Shown here piece by piece: positions 1-12,859 of a DNA stretch of 64,000 nt. Numbering within the stretch: the first letter of the stretch is position 1; each line of letters opens with the position of its first letter. Position numbers and translations under genes: made by a program. This stretch comes from Dromiciops gliroides (taxonomy: Eukaryota; Chordata; Mammalia; Microbiotheria; Microbiotheriidae). The DNA lies in assembly GCF_019393635.1 (NCBI RefSeq), contig NC_057861.1, positions 301,279,468 through 301,343,467 on the forward strand. The letters run 5' to 3'. The notes beneath the pieces are model-generated. The model did not search any database. It had not been told where the DNA came from and saw only the letters and a list, made by a program, of their open reading frames with translations.

Positions 1-771
1 TGTAACTAAAATATAGTTTTTCCTTTTAATTATTTAAATACATTCTGAGAAGGGGTCCCTAGAATTCAATCAGACTGTTAACGGAATCCATGACAAAAAA
101 AATAAAAGATTAAGAACACTTGGTTTAAATCCATATTTTATGCAACATAATTGTAATAAATTACAATTAAATACAAAATCCTTAACTTTTAGAAAACAAG
201 GAATAATATTCCTCTCAATTGTGGAAAGAAGAATTTGTATTAAATGGGAATGTAACTGTGTTACATTCTGTCCTGTTTTTTTGTTTATTGTGTTAATCAA
301 ATAGTGGTTGTGGGTATGAGTGGGCTGCAACAAATAACCTAAGAGGAACTTCAAAACAAGGATGTCATCTAGGAATTGAATAAAAGGAAGAGAAGATGGA
401 TTGTCAAGTGGCCAAAGTGAGAGATGAAAGGTGGATAGCCAGAGTGCTCCACTGATGATCTTCGCAGTGCTGGGAGAAATTGAGGAAGGCCACTAGCATG
501 TTGGGTGGAGGATACACTGGAAAAGTTTTGGAAGAACATGGATGAGTGTTGCATAATATGGGCATGCATGAATGGGTTTCTACCTCCACCAATGGAAAAA
601 AAAAACTTTCAAATAATATTAGAGTATTAGAGGAATGTTTGGAATATTAGGAATGCTATAAAAATTGTACAGGGGTAAGGGGTGGCAAGTAGGAATTTTA
701 TTGTTATAGTAAGTTTTAAGAACCCCTTCCTCCCAACCTGATCTAGATAGCTAGAAGAAGATGGCTAGAAG

Positions 772-1000
772 GACAGCTAGTTGGCACAGTAGAGTGTTCA
801 TCTTAGAATGAGGAAGACATTGGTTTGAATCCTGCCTTAGACATGTACTAGTTATATGACTGGGCAAGTCACTTAACCTGTATGACTCAGTTTTCTCATC
901 TTTAAAATGGGGATAATAACACCTACTTCCACAGTTACTGTGAAGTTCAAATGAGAGACATTGTCAAAATGAAGAGCATTTCATCGGGTTATGGACTTTA
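772..1000 (+). repeat. MIR-type SINE
   Basis: A tRNA-like head is followed by the MIR core: a 'gggcaagtcacttaacc' type segment, then 'ctcatctttaaaatgggga'. It is diverged, so old. Confidence 0.7.
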
Positions 1001-2924
1001 AAAAATAAATAGCATGTGTGTGAATAAATAATTATATTTGGGGATAGCATATTTATATTTCACAAAAATGAAATCCACACAATATATAGATTGTTTCATA
1101 CAAGTAAATGTGTATATGGCACTAAGAATTCAAATTCCTAGATTGAATTTGGAAATGATACAACTGATACTCAGCTAGCTGTCTTATGCTAAAATAGCAA
1201 GGAAAGGGGGAGTGTTTTATGTCCCCTTTAGTGGCCATTCTTTTTCTCTTTTTCACTGCCACATGTTACAAATGAGCTATCCATACACACTGCCTTCATT
1301 TTCTCCAATCCACTCTTACCCCTATATTCAAACTACTCTTCTTTGTAACACCCTTTCCCTCAAAGAGCTCATCCATTCTCACATCATTTATCACTTCAAT
1401 GTTGACTGCCAAATCTATATCTATATCTCTATATATGACCCTTTGCTCTTTCCTGATTGCTAATCTCATGTCTAGTTATTGAACATTTTTAATGTCTTTT
1501 CATTAACCTAAAGTGAATATATCTCATCACCCAGTTACTCTTATACTGTAATTTCTAAGTATTTTTGTGTTTATCTCTGTATGGTTGTATTAACATTAAC
1601 GTCTCTGTTGTGATGCTGTATGTTCTCATTTATTTGTATCCTATTTCTGTAGTATACTGTATGTTCTCCTAGGACAAACAGAAACTTTGTAACTTTTTTA
1701 AGCCTCCAAGTCCCTACAATAATTCTGGTTACAAATCCCTGTTTTGCGATAGAGAAATTATTAGAGGATATTTCTCAAAGTATCTTGCTATATTAATGAA
1801 AGGTTGTTACTTATTTTGTCGTTTCAGTGAATTATACTTTTTTAAAAAAATAGATAATGCTTCATAGGCAAGATGGTTTCACTTTTCTTCTATAAAGTGA
1901 AGTAACTGAGCTATATGGCCCCTTAAAGTCCCCTTCAACTCTGAATCTATGATCCTGTGAAATAGTAAAAAGACTAGAGTGTTGGGCTTGGAGTCAGGAA
2001 AACTTGGGTTCAATCATGTCTGTGGCAAATAGAAAACAATTTCCTAGGATTTATCTGTTAAGTCATAGTTCAGTTTTGATTGGTGGCTCCCTATTACCTC
2101 TAAGATCAAATATGGATTCCTTTTTTTAGCATTTAAAATTCTTTGAAACCTAACCCAAGCCCAGTGCTTTATCCACTTCGCCTCTATATGAAGGCATGCT
2201 AGTGAGCTCAACAAAATTCTAGTATAAAAGAAATTGGACAAGACTCCAGGGTTCCAAATCTAAAAGGATTTGGCCTGGTGGTTATTTGAATTTTACTGTG
2301 CAGTTGAGAAGTTTAATTGTGAAAACACATGATCCAATAGGGCTTTGGGGCTCTGGTGTGACTACTGTTGAACAGATAATGCTGTTATACCACTGATATT
2401 ACTGAACAGTAAGAAATATAAAATTGATATACTCTTCTGACTTTTTAAGGTCAAAATAAAAGAACCCATAAGCTTTTGCTAAGTAAGCTAAGGATAAATA
2501 GAATTTGCAGTGATTCATTAAAGTGCATGTTATTATATCCAATCCAGCAAACTGTTGCTATGGTGTTTACAGCCTTTGTATTATGTACATGAGAATAACT
2601 GCTCAGAGAGCTTTTTAAGAGTGCCTGTTTAGAGGGAAGTAACTAGAGGAGGGAGTTTTTATACAGATCACTTTTTAATAAGCAGTCTTGCCTCTGAAAA
2701 CTGTATCAAACACAGAGTAGGGAATGAGCTATGTAGCCAAAATTATGCATTGAAAATACCTGAGATTGAGAGAAGCATCAAGAAATTAACCTTTGGCCCT
2801 AAAAAAGCAATTATAATCCCCCTTCCCCCATTATATTAAAAGATGAAGTTGCTGAATGGGGTACAAAGACTGTAAACATCTTTTTTATCTTGTTTTTTAC
2901 CCTCTGCTCATAGGATCATAGGCT

Positions 2925-3557
2925 TGTGAGAAAATAATTATTAATAATGGGTTTCTTGGGGGACCCAGGGCTCAGTTTCTTTGTGTTTTGTTCTTCCCCC
3001 CACCTTGAGAAAATTCGGCAAATCTTATTTGGGACAAAACAAAGGGAACAAAAGAAATGGAGATAGACTTTTATCTAGCTCAGTGAAGGACTGATGGGAT
3101 CAAACCACACCTAGATAATGGACTGCCTTTAGCAACTTCTGTGGGGATCTTTTGCATTCTTCCCCTCCCACCCCCTTGTCATCTCTAGAGTTAATTTTAA
3201 TGTAGAGCACCTCCAAATCTTGTCAACTAATGGAATTGAATGATGCTAACCATTTAGCTTTGATCAATGTGTAATGACCCACTTCTATCAATAGGAGATG
3301 CTATTAAAGCCTTTTGGGGTTTAGAGACTCTTGGCTCTCTGTCTTCTAGGTCTTCTGGGTCTTTGAGTGCTTTTCTCCTGCTAGGCTAACTTGCCATGCT
3401 GAAGCTCCCTCCTTGCTTTCTCTACCATGTGGCCTGACACCATCAGAAGTAGGGAGACTTGTGGTCAATCCTTTACTGGTATATAATGTTAACAAATTAA
3501 AATATGCTTGCCCAAAACTGGTATCTTATAGCTATGGCAATTAATTTAAAAAAAAAC
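2925..3557 (+). mobile_element. solo LTR, TGTGAGAAA family
   Basis: The segment starts TGTGAGAAAATAATTATT and continues through a C-rich middle to an A-rich end. Its first ~50 bases match the start of a second copy at 63519. No internal retroviral sequence adjoins it. The right end is an estimate based on a CA after an A-run. Confidence 0.5.
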
Positions 3558-3719
3558 AGTCTTATCAGTCAGTCAAAAACATCTCTTAAGTGTCTACTGT
3601 GTTTCAGGTATTTTGCTAGGTATACAAAGATATAGTAAGACAGTCCTACTTCTCAGGAGCTTATGTTCTACTGGGAGATAAAACATTTGAAGAGAAATAA
3701 ATACTGCTGGGTGCCTTCC

Positions 3720-3965
3720 AGCATCCAGCTAGAATGCCCAATTCTCCTCCCCCAATCCCAGAGAAACCCCACACAGCCCCAGCCTATAGGATGGCCGCTC
3801 TGACATTCACATGACTGCCCTCACTAGGCTTCCAATCATTATAATTTTGCCAGGCCCATGTAGGTGTCGCCAGTGGTAATGACATGAGGTGCCAGCGCCA
3901 TGGCAATGGCTACAACCAGTGGGTGGAGCACCGTGAGCGGTTTGTGGAGCCCCAGGCCAGTGCAC
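3720..3965 (-). repeat. GC-rich repeat copy A (LTR part?)
   Basis: Read on the - strand this segment shares blocks with 62120-62250 on the + strand, for example 'gacacctacatgggcctgg' and 'gtgagggcagtca'. It interrupts older repeat sequence and is markedly richer in G+C than its surroundings. The + copy belongs to a longer LTR-like unit, so this may be a truncated LTR. Family unknown. Confidence 0.5.
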
Positions 3966-5789
3966 ACTGAGACATAAAAACCTCAAATAACAATTCTTTA
4001 CACTGCATAGATGAAAAAAAAATATCTAGTGATGAGCTTTACAAAAGCCCTTTATAAAGGTGCTTAACAACTGGAGAAATTAGAAAGGGCCTTTTGAAGG
4101 AGGTAACACTTGAGTTAAGTCTTGAAAGGAGTTAAGAGCTGAAAATAGAGGTGAGGAGTTAAAAACTTCTAGAGAAGGAAGACTGGACAGCCTATTCAAA
4201 GACACAAAGACAGGTGAATGTCATTTATAGAAAACAGCAAGGAGGTCAATTTGGTTGGGGTGTAGAGTGCGTTGGGAGGGGAAATAATGTGTAATCACTG
4301 GAAAAAATAGTTTTTGTGAAGAGCTTTAATGTGAAACAGACATGTTCATCTTATCCTTCAGGCACTAATGTGGGGAACCACTAAGGTTTCTTTGTTTGGG
4401 GGAATATAACATGGTCAGATTAATTTTGCAATTGTGAATAGAGAGAGATGAAAGAGGAGAAAAATGTAGAGAGATCAGTTAGGAGGCTATTATAGTAGGC
4501 CAAATGGGAGGTATAAAGGGCTGGATTAGGGTGGTTCCAGTGTGAGTTGACAAAAGGGGGTGGATCAAAGTGGTATTGAGAAGGTGGGATCAATAACACT
4601 TGGCAGATGATTGAATGGAAGTGGTGATTGGAAGTAATACAGATGGAAGTAAACTAGAGATAACCTAATCCATCTCCCAAGTAGTGAAGTGATTTGTCTT
4701 TGGTCACACAGAAAGTACAAAATTATTTTGACACCAAATCTAATGTTCTTTGCTCTGTTCTGCACTGTCTGCTTTCTATTTCTCTGTACCCATTTTAGAG
4801 ATAAAGACCAATAAAGGTAATTTACTCTCTCCAGTGAAAAGACTCTCTGATGAAGCAAAAATACCCATTTGCAGAAAAGCTGGACCAATATTAGAGTTAT
4901 AGAGCCTATCATCTTTGTTTCTTATTGCCTTCTGTCGTCTTTCTCCTGCCAACATATATAGTAAGAGAGTAAAAAGTAACATTTTCGAACTCCTGAAAAA
5001 TGCTTTCAATAGACCTTGTTAACACATTAACTAGCTCTGAATAAGCTGTGGGTTTAATTAGGAAACATAGGTCCATAGCAAGAAAAAATAATTACAGTGC
5101 CCTGAAAAGCTAAAAACCATACAGGTCAGACTGGACAAATCACAGGAGTTATTTTACAATGGTGCCTAGTAATTTTACTATGGCACCTAGTATGTTTGGA
5201 ACAATCTTACCTGAAACTACAGAAATGTTCTTCAGTTTTCCTTCTCATTCACTTTTGCATTTTATCATAATAGTTTGAAAAGAAAGGTACAGTTCTCTAC
5301 AGCATAGGCAATAGTAGCAACATACCTACAGGCACCTCAGTCATCTTTTCCAATTTGGACTTAGGATCCCCTCCTTGGACCCAGTTGTGAGGAAGTAGAA
5401 AGAAAAGAAACATCTGCTCACCAGATCTGTTGTGTTTGCCTCATTTATACCTAGAGAAGTACCATAATCAGATGTACTCTGCTCCCTCCTTTACCCTTTC
5501 AATTGGGTAAGGACCTATATGTGTCCTCTTATTGATACTAATTTGAATCAAGATACATAATTTGGAAACAATGACTTATTCAGAGCTGCCACTATGAATT
5601 CTAGCACTTGGGGCAATTCCTTTGAGTTGGAGGTCAGGGGAGATAAGGAAGAAAAGGTCTAAAGTATGACCACTGTAGTACATGATTGAGATTGGAGATG
5701 CTTGAAGCTCAGGATAGTGCCCCCTCCAACCCAGAGCAGAACCCAACTTTAATATAAAATTAAAAGTCAAGAAATAGACTAGAAAAATG

Positions 5790-6900
5790 AGCAAACAAGA
5801 AAAAAAGATCCTGACCATAAAAAGTTACCATGTTGACAGGGAAGATAAAAACTCAAACTCAGAAGAATACAACAAAGTCAAAACTGTTGTATCCAAAAAT
5901 CTCAAAGAAAAATGTGAATTAGTCTCAGACCCAAAAAGAATTCCTGAAAGAGCTCAAAACAGATTTAAAAAGTAAAATAACATAAGTAGAGGAAAAATTG
6001 GGGGGGGAATGAGAGTGATGCAGGAAAATCACGAGAAACGCTTGATAATGACACTTGATAAGGAAGGGGAAAAAAAAAGAAGGTAAAGAACATTTTTTAA
6101 AAGCTTGGTAAAGAAGCCCCCCCCCCCCCGCCCATACTGAAGAAAATAACACTTTAAAAAACAGAATAAGCCAAATGGTAAAAAGAGGCACAAAAATCCA
6201 GTGAAGAGAAGACTTCTTTAAAAAACAAAGTTGGCCAAATGGGGAAAAAAAGATCTACAAAAATTCACTGAAGAAAATAACTTCCCTAAAACTATAAATG
6301 GCCAAATGGAAAAGGAAGCACAAAAGCTCACTGAAAATAATAATTCCTTAAAAATTAGAATTGGCAAGTGGAATGACTTCATGAGACCTCAAAAAACAAT
6401 AAAAGCAAAAAGAATGAAAAAATAGAAGAAAATGCAAAATAATTCATTAGAAAAACAACTGACCTGGAAAATAGATCAAGGAGAGATAATTGAAGAATTG
6501 TTGGACCAGAAACCATGATTTAAAAAAAAAAAAGCAAGACATCATCTTTCAAGAAATTACCAAGGAAAGCTTGCCCTGATATTCTAGAACCAGAGGGTAA
6601 AAGAAATTGAAAGAATCCATTGACCACTTCCTGAAAGAGATCCCAAAATGAAAACTCCCAGGAATATTATAGCCAGAGCTCCTGGGTTAAGGAGAAATTA
6701 CTGTAATCAGCCCAAAGAAACAATCCAAATATCATGGACCCAAAGTCAGGATAACACAAGAATTAGCAGCTTCTATATTAAAGTATTAGATGGCTTGGAA
6801 TACAATATTCTGGAAGGCAACCCAGCAAAAATGACCATGTCCTTAGGATGGGTGGGAGGTGGTGGATATTCAACAAAATAGAGGACTTTCAATCATTCCT
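5790..6900 (+). mobile_element. L1-type LINE, ORF1 region remnant
   Basis: The segment reads as a decayed marsupial L1 ORF1 (coiled coil and nucleic-acid-binding part). Recognisable stretches include the repeated 'aaaataattcc' coiled-coil codons and 'ccaggaatattatagccag'. Many stops and indels break the frame, so no protein is expected. It might be a half-L1 (HAL1) type element. Confidence 0.6.
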
Positions 6901-7479
6901 GATAAGACCAGAGCTGAGTAGAAAATTTGACTTTCCAATACAAGACTCAAGAGAAGCATAAAAAGGTAAATAGGAAAGAAAAATCATTAAGGGACTTGAT
7001 GATTTGTAACTCCTAAGAATTCATTATTAGGTTAGTTAGAAGGAGTATTATATAGATAGAGGGCACAGGTGTGAGTTGAATATGATTGGATGGTATCTTA
7101 AAAAAAGGTAAAGGGTGAGAAAGGAGTACACTGGGAGAAGGTAAAAGGGAGAGGTAGAATAGGGTAAATTATCTCAAATAAAAGAGGCGTGAAAGAGCTA
7201 TTATAGTGAAGGGGAAGAAGTGAAATGTGGGGAACTCTACTTATTCTCATTGGAATTGACTCAAAAAGGAAATAACATACGTGCTTAGTTGTATATAGAA
7301 ATCTGTCTTACCCTATAGGAAAGTAGGAGAGGAAAGGAATTATGGAGGAAGGGGGAGGGGGAGGAGGAGGTAGTCTAAAGCAAAATATGAGGATAGACAG
7401 GGTAAAAGGAGAGAGTAAAATGAAGGGAAATAACAGTAAGTATAAGTGGAAAAAAAATTTCAGCAACTTTCTCTAATAA

Positions 7480-8990
7480 AGGCCTCATTTAAGCATGTAG
7501 AGAAATGAGTCAAATTTATAAAAGTAAGAGTCATTCCCCAATTGCTACATGGTCAAAGGATATGAACATGCAGTTTTCAGACAAGGTAATCAAATCTACC
7601 TATAGCCATATGAAAAAATGCTCTAAATCACTATTTTTTTTCTTTCTTTCTTTTTCTTTTTTTTTTTGGTGAGGCAGTTGGGGTTAAGTGACTTGCCCAG
7701 GGTCACACAGCTAGTAAGTGTTGTGTCTGAGGCTGGATTTGAACTCAGGTCCTCCTGAATCCAGGGCCAGTGCTCTATCCACTGCACCACCTAGCTGCCC
7801 CTCTAAATCACTATTGACCAGAAAAATACAAACTAAAGCAATTCTGAGGTACTACCTCACACCTATCAGATTGGCTAATATGACAGAAAAGGAAAATAAC
7901 AAATATTGGAGGGAATATGGGAAAACTGAGACACTAATTAATAAACTGTTAGCGGAGTTGTGAACTGATCCAACAATTCTGTAGAGCTATATGGAACTGT
8001 CTAAAGATTGTAGTGTTTTCTTTCACAGCATGACTAATATGGAAATGTTTTGTATGATTGCACATGTATAACCTATATCAAATTTCTTGTCTTCTTAATA
8101 ATGGGGGAGATGCAAGAAGGAATGAATTTGGAACTCATTTTTAAAATGAATGTTAGACTGATCCAACCATTCTGGAGAGCAATTTGGAACTATGCTCAAA
8201 ATGCTGTGGGAGGACTGTTCATACCCTTTGACCCAATGGTACCACTGCTAGGTCTGTATCCCAAAGAGACCATAGAAAAGGGAAAAGGACCCACATGTAC
8301 AAAAATATTTATAGCAGCTCTCTTTGTGGTGGCAAAGAATTGGAAATTGAGGGAATGCCAATCAATAGGGGAAAGGCTAAACAAGTTGTGGTAAATGAAT
8401 GTAATGGAACACTATTGTGCTGTAAGAAACAGTGAGGAGGAGGAATTCAGAGAAACCTGGAAAGACTTATATGAACTGATGCTGACTGAGAGGAGCAGAA
8501 CCAGGAGAACATTGTACACAGTAACAGCAATATTGTGTGATGAACAGTGGGGATAGACTTGGCTCTTCTCAGCAGTGCAACAATCCAAAACAGTTTCAAG
8601 GAACTTGTGATAGAAAATGTTCTCATTATCCAGAAAAAAGAACTGTGAATTATGAATGCAGATTGAATCATACTGTTTCTACTTTTGGACTGTTTTTTTT
8701 TCCTTCTTGTTTGAGGTTTTTCTTTTGTGCTCTGATTCTTCTTTCACAAGATGACTAATGTAGAAATATGTTTGATGTGATTGTACATATACATCCTATA
8801 TCAGACTGCTTTTCATCTTGGGGAGGAGGGAAAGAGGGTGGGGGGAAGAAAAATTTGGAACTAAAAATCCAGTGAAAACAAATGTTGAAAACTATCCTTA
8901 TATGCAATATGTAACTGGAAAATAATAAAATAAAATAAATAAAATGAATGTTGGAAATTGTTTTTATATGTAATTCAGGAAAAAATACTA
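7480..8990 (+). mobile_element. L1 fragment: ORF2 C-terminus and 3'UTR
   Basis: The translated frame holds the L1 ORF2 tail, including FIAALFVVAKNWKL near 8308-8350. It is followed by the 3'UTR with a G-rich tract and an 'aataaaataaaataaa' tail near 8925-8945. A SINE is inserted at 7636-7800. A second 3'UTR-like piece (about 7985-8150) interrupts the ORF2 tail, showing nesting or rearrangement. Not functional. Confidence 0.75.
7636..7800 (-). mobile_element. short marsupial tRNA-derived SINE
   Basis: On the - strand it carries the standard head 'ggcagctaggtggtgcagtg', B-box-like 'gagttcaaat' and 'gtgtgaccctgggcaagtca', with an A-tail. A 15-base target duplication (ctctaaatcactatt) at 7621-7635 and 7801-7815 flanks it inside the older L1. 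Confidence 0.9.
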
Positions 8991-9192
8991 AGTTATTTTT
9001 AATTGAAAAATTCTGTTTATTTTTCATTTGACTTGGACCCAAAGCAAACTTGTTAAGTTCTACTATTGGGAATTGATCAGATAGATTTGAAGTGTCACTG
9101 CATATAAGTTTGAAGTTGATCATAAAATCCAAAAGATAAATTTAAAGTTTGAAATTTAGAGTTTAAATTTTTTATCATTTCTGCTATGAAAT

Positions 9193-9428
9193 TGGCAGCT
9201 AGGTGGCACAGAGTGCTGGACCTGGAGTCAGGAAGACTTATTGTCCTAAGTTCAAAATTGGCTTCAAACTAGCTATGTGACTCTGGGAAAGTCACTTAAC
9301 CCTGTTTGCTTTAGTTTCCTCACCTATAAAATGAGCAGGAGAAGAAAATGGCAAACCACTTCAGTATCTTTGCCAAGAAAACCCCAAAAGGGTACACAAA
9401 GAGTTGGACACAACTGAAATGACTGAAT
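9193..9428 (+). mobile_element. long-form marsupial SINE
   Basis: Same head as the short SINE, but extended by a MIR-like core and the 3' segment 'ggcaaaccacttcagtatc' through 'gagttggacacaactgaa'. Moderately diverged. Confidence 0.8.
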
Positions 9429-9509
9429 AAAAAATTTGAAATTACTGAACTCTAATATAAGTACAGTAATCCTGTGCTTGGTCAAATCTTGATTTCTTTA
9501 TAATAATAA

Positions 9510-9720
9510 CTAGCATTTTACAGCATTTTAAAGTTTTGCAAAGCACTTTACAAATATCTCATTTTATATTCACAACAACCCTGAGAAGTAGGTTCTTCTA
9601 TTATTCCCATTTTATAGATGAGGAAACCAAAGCAGATGGAGGTTAAGTGACTTGCTCAGGGTCACAGAGCTGTCTAAAGCTTGATTTGAACTCAGGTCTT
9701 TCTGACTCAAGAGTCTCCAC
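9510..9720 (-). repeat. MIR-type SINE
   Basis: Reverse-strand MIR core: 'cccattttatagatgaggaaac' followed by 'ggttaagtgacttgctcag' and 'gaactcaggtctttctgac'. Confidence 0.7.
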
Positions 9721-10313
9721 TAAAATTTTGTGTGTTTTGCATTGGCATTTCATTATTGTTTTTTGCTTTGTTTTAAAACATCAAATAGGAACATTATATA
9801 CATCAAGACAATACAAATAATGTCTGGCGCCCAGAATTTTTCCCCAGAGTGTTTTTAACCTAAAAAAAAAAATTTAGATGGAAAGTTCTAACTTTGCCAT
9901 CTTGAATTTTAATTGTCTTTAGTAACTACAGCTCACTTCTAAAATTAGATTTTCTTGTCACATTCATTGGAGAAGCAAAGGTAGATAGGAATTCTGTTCA
10001 TTATGTGAAGAAATATTTTTGTATTCATTATGTAAAGAAATATTTTCCTAAAGTAGTATGGAGCATTCTGAATTTTTTTTAAATTTTGTCTTTATGTGCT
10101 TTGTATGCTTTAAGTGCACCTCTTTTTCTTCTCAATAGTTGTTGGCCATGAAGTGAATATTTCTTTAGTTTCTTTTGTGAATAGGAGATGACTTGAGCAT
10201 ATTGAGCCATTGGATTAAGTTTGAGATTGTATTCATACTATGATTTTAATAATTAACTCTTTTTTCCTTGAAATACAAGTTTTTTATCTTTTTCCCCCTA
10301 TTTTAAAAAACAG

Positions 10314-10423
10314 GCTGCAGATACTTTGGCCGTCAGGCAAAAAAGAAGAATTTATGATATTACCAATGTTTTGGAAGGAATTGATTTAATTGAAAAAAAG
10401 TCCAAAAATAGTATCCAGTGGAA
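10314..10423 (+). CDS. E2F5: E2F5 exon 2
   Basis: Acceptor 'ttaaaaaacag' and donor GTAAGT. It encodes [18 protein letters not shown] and on to IQW: the recognition-helix half of the E2F DNA-binding domain, with the RRIYD motif that contacts DNA. It ends in phase 2, and the partial Lys codon is completed by the next exon. Confidence 0.97.
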
Positions 10424-12824
10424 GTAAGTTATAGATTATTGTTATAGTCTGAAATTTTGATTCTTCTTCCCACCTATCTCCAAAATCTGGTCCCAGCCTA
10501 CATTCATGAACTTACTGTGTACCTCTCTGGTATGTGCTACTTAACATGCACCTTCCACTCTGGCCAAACCAGTCTACTCTCTCACCTTCAAATATGTTTC
10601 ATAATTCTGCCTCTGTCCAGGTAAATACCATTCACCTCACTCAGAATGCCCTCTTCCCTTCTCTGTCTCTCACTCCTTATCATCTTTCAAGACCAAACTC
10701 AAATTCTGCCCTGGGAAGACTTTCTTGACTGTCATAGCTTATGGTAATCTTTTCCTCTTCTGAACTTCTTTCCAGCACATATATATTTTGTCCCATTAAT
10801 TTGACATTTAGATTGAAGATTAACTGGGTACAGACTCTGCCTTTGATACGTTGGCTATGTGACACTTGGGGCAAAGCAATTAAGATTATAAATTATAAAG
10901 CAGATGCTGAACAGCATTGGTAGAGGGAGGTTCCTCACCAGGGAACTATCTGCATCAAAGAAATCAGAAGTCTTAAAAAGTACATTCTCGGGAGCAGCTA
11001 GATGGTACAGTGGTAAAGCACCAGCCCTGGATTCAGGAGGACCTGAGTTCAAATCTGACCTCAGACACTTGACACTTACTAGCTGTGTGACCCTGGGCCA
11101 GTCACTTAACCCTCATTGCCCTGAAAAAAAAAAAGTACATTATAAACTCATTAGAAGAGGCTTTTAAATATCTTTATAAGCCACCTTAAATGTAGTAAGT
11201 ACTCAATAAATACATAATTGATGGAGCCTATGATTTGATAGGCTCATTTATTTAGTACATTTAACTTACAGAGCCATGATGGCATAGTAGACAAACAGCT
11301 AGCCTTCGAATTGGGAAGACTTGGATTGGAATCCTACATCAACATATGCTTAGCTACATATGTGACCCTGGACAAGTCACAACCTTTCTTAGTATGCCCA
11401 GGCAATTTCTTAGGTCAATAAATTATCAGATCAGTTGCTGGTCAGTTGTCACTCCAGAGAATTTCAATTATAGAAGTTCTCTACCCAGTTAATAAAATCC
11501 CAGATCCAGACCCCCTAAAAAAGTAGGACCAAAGTCCCCCTTCATTCCCTCATCATAGCATGTAGCTGACCCTGGTCTCTCAAAGTACTATGCCAGTGGA
11601 ATGCAAGTTCTACCAGGTCCTATTATGCTGAGAAGGGTTTAAGAATGAGCTTGGTGATGGATTTTATATCTCTGACTGCCAGTCTTTCTGGGCATGGATT
11701 GGTTTATTACCAAGCTAACTACAATGTAAAAGTATACCATTTTGGCATGGAGTGGTTGGGATCCACTTTGGAGAGAAGAGCACTACCTCAGCAATGAAAT
11801 CACAGGTCCAAATATTGAAGCTGAAATATTTAACATGTAATGAGATTCTAATCACTGCCTATTTCCAAGTGATAGGCCTTTCCCCTCTACCTAATCGACA
11901 CAATGGTTACTATTCTTAGGAAGAGTTCTGGTATCTCAAATGAGAATAATTATCCAAAGTAAAATTATTTCAGAAACTGTAACACTCCTAAGAATTATTG
12001 GGAAATATGGAAATCTCTTACAGTGGATATCAGCCAGTATGGAAATCTGCTAATGAGTGTATATTGAGGCTCATGAAGTATGGTGATGTTTGAATGTATT
12101 AAAAATTTGTATGTATTAAAGTATTTGCATGTATTAAAAATGATAGCTATCACAATTATCCCTTTGCCTCCCCTACTTTTTAGTCAGGATTCCAATAAAA
12201 GACAAGCAGGGGTCCATGGATTTTTCTAGTGCACTAGAACCTTTCTATAAAAGTATCTATGGGTTTCTTGCTGTCAGAGTGTGTTTAATTCAGCAAATAT
12301 TTACTGTGTGTCTACTTTGTGCAAGGCTTTGTTATAAGATCCTTTTAGTACCTCAGTAACTAAACTCCTTAGAATGGGAGCCAATTCTAACATGCCATTG
12401 CAAAGCAAAGTGAGAGCTTAGAGCACATCAGCCCTACATTGAGAGATTTTCTAAGCAAATGTATTCAGATCCATAATTTTTTCTTACACATTCTAATGCT
12501 TATGTGAATGACTTGATTTTTATTATACTGTGGTATAAATACTATTATCATTAGCTTGTGACTCAGTTAATCATTTTGTTCATGGAATTAATTTAACTTA
12601 ATGGATATTCTGTATTTTTCAGAGGTGTAGGTGCTGGATGTAATACAAAGGAAGTTATTGATAGACTGCGATATCTCAAAGCAGAAATTGAGGATCTGGA
12701 GCTAAAAGAGAGAGAACTTGATCAACAGAAATTATGGCTACAGCAAAGCATCAAAAATGTTATGGATGACTCCATTAACAACAGATATCCTTTTATCCAA
12801 ATAGCCTTATAACTAAACTACAGC

Positions 12825-12859
<35 letters not shown>

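Larger units (their letters stand above)
1..10313 (+). other. E2F5: E2F5 intron 1 (3' part)
   Basis: The window opens inside an intron, because the first coding exon seen (10314) starts in the middle of the E2F DNA-binding domain and the GC-rich N-terminal exon is absent. The stretch holds a MIR (about 772-1000), an LTR (2925 to about 3557), a GC-rich repeat copy (about 3720-3965), L1 pieces (about 5790-6900 and 7480-8990), SINEs (7636-7800 and 9193-9428) and a second MIR (about 9510-9720). In 1-770, 1000-2900 and 4000-5780 I see no gene, only AT-rich sequence and old repeat debris. The ORFs here lack domain signatures. Confidence 0.8.

Noticed and set aside
8050..8394. 114-residue frame with FIAALFVVAKNWKL
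   Set aside because: Recognised as the C-terminal end of L1 ORF2 in a truncated, rearranged copy; not a host gene.
10904..11167. 87-residue frame in E2F5 intron 2
   Set aside because: Most of it crosses a SINE with a clear target duplication.
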